64,000 bases of DNA from Haloterrigena alkaliphila (GTDB lineage Archaea; Halobacteriota; Halobacteria; Halobacteriales; Natrialbaceae): positions 2,976,001 through 3,040,000 of the forward strand of contig NZ_CP071462.1 in assembly GCF_017352155.2 (NCBI RefSeq). Direction: 5' to 3'. The notes under the pieces are model-generated. The model was not told the DNA's origin. It was given only the letters and a program-made list of their open reading frames with translations, and did no database searches. Below, piece after piece: positions 17,942 to 25,179 of the stretch (its first letter is position 1; each line of letters opens with the position of its first letter). Made by a program: the position numbers and the translations under genes.

Positions 17942-18691
17942 TCAGAGAACGAACGGACCCCGTTGCCGGATCGGCTCGCCGTGCGGGCGGCCCGAGACGG
18001 CGACTGCGCGGAGGCTTCCGTCGGTCCGGAGGGCGACGTCTCGAGCGTCGGTGACCGGGAGCACGTCGCCCTCGGTGAACGCGTCTCCGTCGACCGTCCC
18101 CTCGCCGGCGACGCCGTAGAGGAATCCCGACCAGCCGTCGGGGATCGACCACGTCCACGCGTCGGAGACGGAGACGTCCAGATACTCCATCGGCGTGCGG
18201 AGATCGATCGGGGATCCCTCGCCGACGACCGTCGTGACCGTCGCGCCGCCTCGCTCTTCGGTCGGGAGTTCGGCCGCCGTCGCGTCGACGTAGTCCGGTT
18301 CGACGTCCTTTTCGGCTCGCGGGAGATTCACCCAGAGCTGCAGTCCGTTACAGGCCCGGCCGTCCGCGGGGAACTCGGAGTGGCGAATCCCCTCGCCGGC
18401 CGTGATGCGCATCGCGTCGTTCGCGGCGGCGGTGTTCGTCACGCCGAGGGAGTCCTCGTGTTCCATCCCGCCGTCGATCATGTAGGAGACGATCTCGAAC
18501 CCGCGGTGGGGATGCATCGGGAACCCCTCGTCGGGATCGATGTAGAACCGCTCGAACAGCACGAACGGATCCAGATTTCGCGGGTAACCGTTCGTCGGGA
18601 ACGCACGATTCGACTGGACGCCGGTTCCGTGTCGGACGGCCTCGCCGGCGATCGGGCCGTCGGGGGTCGACTGCGCCTCGCTCGAGTCCAT
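17942..18691 (-). CDS. pirin family protein
   Basis: A 249-residue bicupin of the pirin family. The N-terminal cupin carries the metal ligands in HPHRGFEIVSYM, GGMEHEDS and GEGIRHSE. Bacterial pirins such as YhhW act as quercetin 2,3-dioxygenases; others are redox-linked regulators. The C-terminal half contains SIPDGWSGFLYGVAGEG and GDVLPV. It sits 67 nt upstream of the FAD oxidoreductase on the same strand, and each has its own copy of the palindromic operator. The enzymatic substrate remains open. Confidence 0.9.
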   Translation of the reverse strand: MDSSEAQSTPDGPIAGEAVRHGTGVQSNRAFPTNGYPRNLDPFVLFERFYIDPDEGFPMHPHRGFEIVSYMIDGGMEHEDSLGVTNTAAANDAMRITAGEGIRHSEFPADGRACNGLQLWVNLPRAEKDVEPDYVDATAAELPTEERGGATVTTVVGEGSPIDLRTPMEYLDVSVSDAWTWSIPDGWSGFLYGVAGEGTVDGDAFTEGDVLPVTDARDVALRTDGSLRAVAVSGRPHGEPIRQRGPFVL

Positions 18692-18701
18692 ATCGCCCCT
18701 T

Positions 18702-18722
18702 GGTTTACCGTCCGGTAAAACC
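18702..18722 (-). promoter_or_regulatory. palindromic operator 2 upstream of pirin
   Basis: Core TTTACC-GTCC-GGTAAA at 18704-18719, extended by GG/CC on both flanks. It lies 11-31 nt before the pirin ATG and so covers the expected TATA element, as a repressor site would. The half-sites are identical to operators 1 and 3. Confidence 0.75.
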
Positions 18723-18816
18723 TGTCGACGGCGAGCCGCTTCACGGCGGTCACCGAAGAGAGACGGGTGCGAAACGAGTCAGGAGAAGCAGGACGCTCGC
18801 TCGAACCGTCGTCCGC

Positions 18817-19188
18817 TCAGGCGTCGCAGGTTTCGAGCCACGACCCGGCCCAGCACTCGATCTCGTCGAAGACGGGTTCGAGCGACTCGCCCTTGGCGGT
18901 CAGACTGTAGTAGGTCGCGATGGGGGCGTCCTCCTCGATGCGGCGTTCGACGAACCCCATCTCGCCGAGGTCGTCGAGGACGCGCGAGAGGGTCCGGGCG
19001 TTCGCGTCGGTCGAGCGCTTGAGTTCGTTGAACCGCTGCTCGCCGGACAGCAGTTCGTGGAGGACCGCCAGCCGCCACTGGGAGCCGATCTGCTCGAGGG
19101 ACTCGATGACGGGGCAGGCGTCGGGCGCTCCGGACGACTCGGCCGCGTCGGCCGCCTCGTCGCGGGGGTGGGTCTGGGGAGATGACAT
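18817..19188 (-). CDS. HxlR/DUF24 family transcriptional regulator
   Basis: A 123-residue winged-helix regulator of the HxlR (DUF24) family. DACPVIESLEQIGSQWRLAVLHELLSG carries the conserved Cys before helix 1, which in members such as YodB senses quinones and other electrophiles by thiol modification. RFNELKRSTDANARTLSRVLDDL is the recognition-helix region, and the wing is FVERRIEEDAPIATYYSLT. It lies 125 nt upstream of pirin on the same strand, making it one candidate regulator of the palindromic operators. A second Cys is in the C-terminal LETCDA. Confidence 0.9.
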   Translation of the reverse strand: MSSPQTHPRDEAADAAESSGAPDACPVIESLEQIGSQWRLAVLHELLSGEQRFNELKRSTDANARTLSRVLDDLGEMGFVERRIEEDAPIATYYSLTAKGESLEPVFDEIECWAGSWLETCDA

Positions 19189-19226
19189 TCGAACGAAGGT
19201 ACGACGCGAACCGTTTTAGCAGTTCG

Positions 19227-19253
19227 GGTTCGAACCAGCTAACACGACGTTAG
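19227..19253. promoter_or_regulatory. inverted repeats between HxlR and flavin reductase genes
   Basis: The divergent intergenic region contains the palindrome GGTTCGAACC (19227-19236) followed by CTAAC-ACGAC-GTTAG (19239-19253). These may be control sites for one or both divergent genes. They do not match the TTTACC operators. Confidence 0.3.
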
Positions 19254-19373
19254 TCGGTTCCGGCACGTAACTACAATGACTCTCGTACTCACAACGCGAA
19301 CGTGGTCGACGGTCGATCCGTATCGGAGCGCGAACACTGATCCCCGCAGCGCGGCGCTCGAGGTGAGACGCCC

Positions 19374-20021
19374 ATGACGGCCGATTCGGACCCGGCAGAC
19401 AGCGCGGAGGACAGCGGAGAGACGCGCGAAACCCTCGAGATCGACGTCGACTCCCACGACGGCTCGCTGTATCGAGTCCTCTCGAGCGCGGTCGTTCCAC
19501 GCCCGATCGCGTGGGTGAGCACCCGGAGCGACGAGGGCGTCGACAACCTCGCGCCGTACAGTTTCTTCACCGTCGCATCGGTCGATCCGCCGGTGTTGCT
19601 GTTCGCGCCCGTCGACGGCGCAGACGGGCTCAAGGACACGCCGCGCAACGCCCGTGAGACCGGCGAGTTCGTGGTGAATATCGTCACCGACGGCCTCGAG
19701 GAGGCGATGAACGAGACCAGCGCGACGCTGCCGGCCGACGAGAGCGAGTTCGACCACGCCGGGATCGAGCGCGCTGACTCGACGGTCGTGGACGCGCCGC
19801 GAGTCGCCGACGCGGAAATCGCCTTCGAGTGTTCCCTTCGGGATCTGCTGGACGTCGGCGGGTCGACGCTCGTACTGGGCGACGTCGAGTACGTCCACCT
19901 CGACGAGTCGGTGACGACAGACGGGAAGATCGACGTGAACGAGGTCGACGCCGTGGGACGGCTGGCGGGGAGTCTTTACACGCGGACGGCGGATCGATTC
20001 TCGCTCGAGCGGCCTCCATAA
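19374..20021 (+). CDS. flavin reductase family protein (DIM6/NTAB)
   Basis: A 215-residue FMN-binding split-barrel protein of the flavin reductase-like family. After a short acidic N-terminal tail, LYRVLSSAVVPRPIAWVSTR, NLAPYSFFTVASVDPPVLLF and DTPRNARETGEFVVNIV match the conserved FMN-binding core. It may reduce free flavin, or act as an oxidoreductase itself. It is divergent from the HxlR regulator, and HxlR-type regulators often control adjacent flavin or quinone reductases, so co-regulation is plausible but no TTTACC operator is present. Confidence 0.88.
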   Translation: MTADSDPADSAEDSGETRETLEIDVDSHDGSLYRVLSSAVVPRPIAWVSTRSDEGVDNLAPYSFFTVASVDPPVLLFAPVDGADGLKDTPRNARETGEFVVNIVTDGLEEAMNETSATLPADESEFDHAGIERADSTVVDAPRVADAEIAFECSLRDLLDVGGSTLVLGDVEYVHLDESVTTDGKIDVNEVDAVGRLAGSLYTRTADRFSLERPP

Positions 20022-20095
20022 CGGTAGCCGGTAACACGACCAACGTGTGCGAATGGAACGGCTCTTCGATTGACGGAATGGGTGAAAAGAAGTGT

Positions 20096-20289
20096 CCTGC
20101 TATCGTGGCAACAGGGAATCGCCACACCCTCCCCAACCGATTCGCTCACTCGCAGGCTCGTTCGCTCATCCAACGGAAGACGCAGAGCGTCTTCCGAGCC
20201 GTTCGCTCGTTCCACTCGCGAAGACCTCGCACGAAGTCGTCGACCGCCCTCGCTATCACTCGGTCGGCCGACAGCGCGCGCCACCGCAC
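20096..20289 (+). repeat. dispersed hairpin element, copy B
   Basis: A 194-bp copy starting CCTGCTATCGTGGCAAC and ending CGCGCGCCACCGCAC. It contains the hairpin GGAAGACGC-AGA-GCGTCTTCC (20175-20195), whose stem equals that of copy A while the loop differs. It fills the 318-bp gap between the convergent flavin reductase and SRPBCC genes; I see no other feature in that gap. Confidence 0.8.
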
Positions 20290-20339
20290 GGCGGTTCCTC
20301 AGCCGAGCGTGGTTCGCTCTCAGCCTGTACTGAACACGG

Positions 20340-20777
20340 TTATCTGTCGTTTGATTCGGTGACACGTTCCTCGAGCAGCACCTCCTCGAGTCGCTCGAGC
20401 GCGCGCAGGCAGGCGGGCGCGTAGCCGGTCGCCAGCGGGGGCAACTCGAACGCGATTCGACAGCGTCCGTCGCCGAGGTCGTCGACGCGGTGACCGGCAC
20501 CGGGGAGCCCGGTGATACGCCAGCGCCAACGCCGAGCCGCGGGATCGTAGCCGGTGATGCGAAACGGAACCCACGCCCCGGGGAGACGGACCCGACCGGA
20601 CGTTCCCGACCGGAGGCGGCGGTCGGTCGCCTCGACACCGGTGACGACGGGCGACCACTCCGGCCATCGCGTCGTATCGACGAGCAGATCCCAGGCCGCG
20701 TCCGCGGGCGCCTCGATCACGTGTGAGGCCTCGAGCCGCCGGCCGTCGGGCGTTCGCGTGGTCCGAAGGCGGGTCAT
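20340..20777 (-). CDS. SRPBCC family protein
   Basis: A 145-residue START/polyketide-cyclase-like (SRPBCC) protein. ASHVIEAPADAAWDLLVDTTRWPEWSPVVTGVE is the typical N-terminal strand-helix pair; GSVRLPGAW-like and YDPAARRWRWRITGLPGAGH form the sheet; the last helix is ACLRALERLEEVLLEE. Such proteins hold hydrophobic ligands in a deep cavity. Two starts are possible, 20777 and 20807; the later one begins directly with the folded domain. Its neighbours give no clue to the ligand. Confidence 0.75.
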   Translation of the reverse strand: MTRLRTTRTPDGRRLEASHVIEAPADAAWDLLVDTTRWPEWSPVVTGVEATDRRLRSGTSGRVRLPGAWVPFRITGYDPAARRWRWRITGLPGAGHRVDDLGDGRCRIAFELPPLATGYAPACLRALERLEEVLLEERVTESNDR

Positions 20778-20935
20778 TCGTCTCGTCGCTACGCGCTGCT
20801 CGGTCAAGGATGCAACGACCGTCCGGCGGGCTGAAACGACGGAATCGGTCTCGCGGGGACGGCGAATCGGAACAGGTCGGTGACTTTCACTGGCCGCTAG
20901 ACTTTACTGGGGTGGCTCCCTCGGTCGGGTAACGA

Positions 20936-22027
20936 ATGGCGATACTTGAAGTCGACTCCCTCCGCAAAGAATACGGCGACTTCACCGCCGTCGACGGCAG
21001 TACCTTCGCGGTCGAGCGCGGCGAGGTCTTCGGCGTCGTCGGCCCCAACGGCGCGGGAAAGACGACGACGCTGAAGATGCTCGCCGGACTGATCGAACCG
21101 ACCGGCGGCACCGCCGTCGTCGCCGGTCACACCCCCGGCGACCCCGCGATGCAACGCCGCCTCGGCTTCCTCCCCGAGGAGTCCCCCCTCTACGAGGAGA
21201 TGACCGCGAACAGCTATCTCGAGTTCTTCGCGGATCTCTACGACGTCCCCCGCGACGTCGCTCGCGACCGGATCGAGCGCTCGCTCGAGCGTCTCGATCT
21301 GGAACACCGGGACCGACGGATCGGCAACATGTCGAAGGGCATGCAGCGAAAGGTGGCCATCGCGCGGGCGCTGGTGAACGACCCCGACGTGCTCATCTTC
21401 GACGAGCCCGCGTCGGGCCTCGACCCGCTGACGACCAACTACATCATCGAGTTCACGCGCGAACTGAGCGACGAAGGCAAGACCATCGTCTTCAGCGCGC
21501 ACAACCTCTTTCACGTCGAGAGCGTCTGCGATCGGATCGTCATCATGAACGACGGCCGGATCGTCGCCCGCGGGACCGTCGAGGAGATCCGGGACGCCCA
21601 CGGCGGTACCGAGTACCACGTCTACGCGACCGCCGACGCCGGCGGCGATCCCGTTGCCGGTGAGCCGACCGTCGACGCCGACGGTGACGGTGCTGGCGCC
21701 GCTGGAGACGGTGCTGACGTCGACGGTACCGGTGTGGCCACCGGCGATGCCGGTGCGGACGCTTCCGGTGGCGGCGAGTTCCGTCACGTCGTCGCCGACA
21801 TGGACGGCGTCGAGGCCGTCCGCGAAGCCGTCGAGCGCGAGGGTGGTCGTGTGACCGACATCCAGACGAAGACGCCGAGCCTCGAGGAGATATTCCTCGA
21901 GGTCGCCGGCGAGCCGGCCGCGGCTCGAGACGACTCGGCGACCGGGCCGGCGGACGAGAACGCCGAGGATACCGAGAACGCCGAGGACGCGGCGGACACC
22001 GAGAACGCGGCGGAGGCGCGGACGTGA
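20936..22027 (+). CDS. ABC transporter ATP-binding protein
   Basis: A 363-residue ABC-2-type ATPase. Walker A is GPNGAGKTT, the signature MSKGMQRKVAIARAL, and Walker B VLIFDEPASGLDP; the switch His is in SAHNLFHVES. After residue ~230 the protein has a Gly/Asp/Ala-rich linker and a short conserved segment (VVADMDGVEAVREAVEREGG...LEEIFLEV) seen in exporters of the NatA/CcmA type, then an Ala/Glu/Asn-rich tail with short repeats. The stop overlaps the GTG start of the permease gene, giving a three-gene operon. Confidence 0.93.
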   Translation: MAILEVDSLRKEYGDFTAVDGSTFAVERGEVFGVVGPNGAGKTTTLKMLAGLIEPTGGTAVVAGHTPGDPAMQRRLGFLPEESPLYEEMTANSYLEFFADLYDVPRDVARDRIERSLERLDLEHRDRRIGNMSKGMQRKVAIARALVNDPDVLIFDEPASGLDPLTTNYIIEFTRELSDEGKTIVFSAHNLFHVESVCDRIVIMNDGRIVARGTVEEIRDAHGGTEYHVYATADAGGDPVAGEPTVDADGDGAGAAGDGADVDGTGVATGDAGADASGGGEFRHVVADMDGVEAVREAVEREGGRVTDIQTKTPSLEEIFLEVAGEPAAARDDSATGPADENAEDTENAEDAADTENAAEART

Positions 22028-23916
22028 CCGACGAGCGCGAACGTGACCGGTCCCGGTGGCGCCGACTCCGCGGGGCAGTGGCGCGAACGGCGCGGATCTC
22101 CCGCTGGGAGGTCGCCCGGAGCGCCGGCACGGTCGATCGGAAGACGGCGCTCGTGGTAGTCGCGATGCTCCTGACCGTCGGCGTCGTCGGGTTCTCGACC
22201 GCCAACGAGGGACTGGGTCTCGAGGACGACATCTACGTGGTCGCCGTCGACGAAGACAACCCCTACCACGACGTCGCCGTCGAGAGCGACACGTTCAGAG
22301 CGATCCCGCTCGCGGAGCTCGAGGTCGCCGACGACGGAGCCCGGGCGAACGCCGACGTGGCGTTCACGCGGGACGGCCGCGTCGAGCGGTTCGATCCCCA
22401 CGGAAACGCCGCTTACGCCGCGTTTCGGGACGCAGTCGAGTCGTACAACCAGCACCGACTGAGTCAGGAAGCCAACGAGACGGCCGCCTATCCGGTGCTC
22501 GTCGAACTCGACTATCAGGACCGTAACCTCGCGGAACCGACCGACGACGAGGCCGGGGGTGATGGCGGAACTACCGGCGGTGACGGCGGCCAGTCCGGCA
22601 CCGGTGATGGTGAGGGATCCGGCGAGACGACGGACGACTCCGGGAGCAGCGGTTCGGATGGCTCCGGCGATCGAACCGGCGGAAGCGATGGCGGCAACGG
22701 TGACGGCGGGAGCGACGACGGCCGACTACAGGTGCCCGACATCGGCGGGAGCGCAGCGGACGGCCTCTCCGGGCCGCCGGGTTCGATCTCGCCGCCGTTC
22801 CCCTTCAAGTCGCTGGTGCTGGCGTTCCTGTTCGTCGTCCCGATGAACTTCGCCATCCAGGCCTACGGGAGCACGATCGTCGACGAGCGGGTCAAACGGC
22901 GCGGCGAACTGCTGCTCGTCTCTCCGGCCTCGCGCTACGAGATCGTCGCCGGGAAGACGGTGCCGTACCTGCTGGGACTCGTCGCCATCGCCGTCGGCAT
23001 CTCCGTCGCGGTCGGCGGGGGCATCCTCTCGGTCGCCGCGGCCGTCCCGATCGCGTTGCTGTTCCTCGCGTCGACGTTCGGGGGGGCGATGTTCGCCCGT
23101 TCGTACAAGGAACTCACGTTCGTGACGGTCACGATCAGCGTCTTCCTGACGACGTACACGTTCATTCCGGCGGTCTTCACCGACGTGAACCCAATCGCGC
23201 TGATCTCGCCGCTGACGCTGATCGTGATGGACCTGCAGGGCGAGTCCGTCTCGTTCGGCGAGTACCTGTTCTCGACGGGGCCGTTCTACTGCGCGGCGGC
23301 CGTCTGCTACCTGCTCGGGATCGGCGTCTACCGCGAGGAGGACATGTTCACCCAGAAGGCGATCCCGGGGAAGGTGATCGACGCCATCGCGAGTCGCCTC
23401 CGCGGCTACCGGAGCGTCGCCCTCCTGTCGATTCTCTTCATCCCCTTCGTCTTCGGGGGCCAGTTGCTCGCCGTCGCGCTGCTGTTCGCCGTCCCCGAGG
23501 CGTTGGCTCTGCCCGTCATCATCGTGTTCGCGGCTGCCCTCGAGGAGGTCGCAAAGAGCATCCACGTCTACGCCGGGTTCGCCCGCTCGCGGTTCGACGC
23601 CTCGCTGCGCGTCGCCGCGATTCTCGGGATCGTCTCGGGCGCCGGCTTCTTCGTCGGCGAGAAGGTGACGCACATCGTCCAGTTCGTCGGTCTGCCGGAG
23701 CTGTCCGTCGGGACCGCCGCGTTCGGTCCCGCGCTCTCGAGCGACCCGCTCGTCCTCGTCGCCGTCTTCTTCGCCCCGCTGGTGTTACACGCGGTGACGG
23801 CGACGATTTCGGCGCTCGGGGCGAGTCGCGGCCGAACCCAGTACGCCCTCGCCTTCCTGGTCGCGACGCTCGTTCACGCGGCCTACAACGTGGGGGTGAT
23901 CATCCTTGTCGCGTGA
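22024..23916 (+). CDS. ABC-2 permease fused to PrsW-like membrane protease domain
   Basis: A 630-residue membrane protein. The N-terminal part has one helix (TALVVVAMLLTVGVVGF), a soluble domain and a Gly/Ser/Asp-rich linker (about 178-245). Then comes an ABC-2 permease block with IVDERVKRRGELLLVSPASRYEIVAGK, the loop that contacts the ATPase. After a linker at ~430-460, a second membrane block carries EEVAKSIHVYAG, GAGFFVGEKVTH and a His in LHAVTATISALG, in the order of the EExxK, FxxxE and His motifs of PrsW-type intramembrane proteases. The start is a GTG overlapping the ATPase stop. A fusion of exporter and site-1-like protease suggests processing of the exported or regulated protein. Confidence 0.75.
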   Translation: MTDERERDRSRWRRLRGAVARTARISRWEVARSAGTVDRKTALVVVAMLLTVGVVGFSTANEGLGLEDDIYVVAVDEDNPYHDVAVESDTFRAIPLAELEVADDGARANADVAFTRDGRVERFDPHGNAAYAAFRDAVESYNQHRLSQEANETAAYPVLVELDYQDRNLAEPTDDEAGGDGGTTGGDGGQSGTGDGEGSGETTDDSGSSGSDGSGDRTGGSDGGNGDGGSDDGRLQVPDIGGSAADGLSGPPGSISPPFPFKSLVLAFLFVVPMNFAIQAYGSTIVDERVKRRGELLLVSPASRYEIVAGKTVPYLLGLVAIAVGISVAVGGGILSVAAAVPIALLFLASTFGGAMFARSYKELTFVTVTISVFLTTYTFIPAVFTDVNPIALISPLTLIVMDLQGESVSFGEYLFSTGPFYCAAAVCYLLGIGVYREEDMFTQKAIPGKVIDAIASRLRGYRSVALLSILFIPFVFGGQLLAVALLFAVPEALALPVIIVFAAALEEVAKSIHVYAGFARSRFDASLRVAAILGIVSGAGFFVGEKVTHIVQFVGLPELSVGTAAFGPALSSDPLVLVAVFFAPLVLHAVTATISALGASRGRTQYALAFLVATLVHAAYNVGVIILVA

Positions 23917-25075
23917 TCGGGGCGGTCGCTCGAGCGACGAGTCGACGCCGATCCAGCGGGGTCCGAATCCGCCGACGCGGTCGGACGGCGGCGCCGACGC
24001 GGCCGGCGACTCCCGTTTCGGTGCGCGCTGGGCCCTCGCCCGTCGCGAACTCCGGTCGCTTCGCTCCGAGAAGACCATCGTGCTCGCGCTGGCGATCCAG
24101 CTCGTCATCGCGGCGTTCTCCTCGTTCCTCGTCGTCGGGCTCGTCTCGCTGTACGACCCCAGCGCCGTCGACGGCTACGAGACCGAGATCGTCGTCACCG
24201 GCGACGACCCCGAGGCGCTCCAGCAGCTCAACGCGCTCGCCGCCGAGCAGGACGGACTCCGCTCGAGCGTCGCGGCGGACAGGGCCGCCGCCGTGCAGGC
24301 CTTCGAGGACGGACGGGTGGCGGCGATGCTCGAGGTGCACCGGAACGCCGACGGCCGACTCGTCGTCGAGGCGACGGTCCCCGACGGGGGGCTGGAGACG
24401 ACCCTGCTCGTCGTCCAGCTTCAGGAACTGCTCGAGAGCCTCGAGCACCACGAGCACGTCGCCAACGCCGAGTTCCTCGAGGAGCCGCCGCTGACCGTCC
24501 CCGAGGGTGGCGAGGCGAGCCCGTACGTCGAGTTCACCTACACGATCTTGCTCCCGCTGCTGGTGTTCCTGCCGGTGTTCATCAGCGGCTCGATCGTCGT
24601 CGACTCGCTGATCGAGGAGCGCTCGCGGGGCACCCTCGAGTTGCTCCGGGTCAGTCCGCTGTCGCTCGTCGATATCGCGGACGCGAAGCTGCTGGCGATC
24701 GCCGCGCTGGCGCCGCTGCAGGCGACCGCGTGGCTGGTCCTGCTCGCGTTCAACGGGACCGCCATCGCGGCGCCGATCCCACTCGTCGTGCTGGCGGCGG
24801 CGCTGGCGTTGCTCGTCACCGCGGCGGGGACCGGCGTCGCCCTGCTCGCGCCGGATCGGCGGCAGGCGCAACTGTGCTACTCGGTCGGCATCGTCGGCGC
24901 GCTCGTCGTCGCGACCCTGCTGCCCGAACACCCGGCGAACACCGTCGCGAAGTTCGCCATCGGCAACCCCACGGCGACGACCTGGCTCTCGCTGGCGGCG
25001 TACTGTCTGCTCGCTATCGGCGGCTACCTCGCCGTCAGGGCGGGCGTCGCGCGGCTCGAAGCGGACGCGCTGTGA
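23906..25075 (+). CDS. ABC-2 family transporter permease
   Basis: A 389-residue permease in the same operon. One N-terminal helix (VLALAIQLVIAAFSSFLVVGLV) is followed by a large extracytoplasmic domain (residues ~70-205), then five to six helices. VVDSLIEERSRGTLELLRVSPLSLVDIADAK is the conserved ABC-2 motif, parallel to that in the preceding permease. The start is a TTG at 23906 inside the upstream gene (11-nt overlap), and no better in-frame start exists. With the fused permease it would form a heterodimeric exporter; the cargo is unknown. Confidence 0.85.
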   Translation: MSRDRGGRSSDESTPIQRGPNPPTRSDGGADAAGDSRFGARWALARRELRSLRSEKTIVLALAIQLVIAAFSSFLVVGLVSLYDPSAVDGYETEIVVTGDDPEALQQLNALAAEQDGLRSSVAADRAAAVQAFEDGRVAAMLEVHRNADGRLVVEATVPDGGLETTLLVVQLQELLESLEHHEHVANAEFLEEPPLTVPEGGEASPYVEFTYTILLPLLVFLPVFISGSIVVDSLIEERSRGTLELLRVSPLSLVDIADAKLLAIAALAPLQATAWLVLLAFNGTAIAAPIPLVVLAAALALLVTAAGTGVALLAPDRRQAQLCYSVGIVGALVVATLLPEHPANTVAKFAIGNPTATTWLSLAAYCLLAIGGYLAVRAGVARLEADAL

Positions 25076-25121
25076 CGGTGTGGGTCGACGGCCACGGGAT
25101 TCAGTAACCACCCCTCCCAGA

Positions 25122-25127
25122 TTTATA
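25122..25127 (+). promoter_or_regulatory. TATA element of the penicillin-acylase-like gene
   Basis: TTTATA inside the A/T-rich stretch AGATTTATAGAAAC. The predicted transcription start (~25150) lies downstream of the GTG at 25144, which makes the GTG at 25180 the better translation start, with a leader of about 30 nt. Confidence 0.55.
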
Positions 25128-25179
25128 GAAACAACTCGGCAGCGTGATAGTTAAGACGAGTGAGTCGAATGTACGACCA

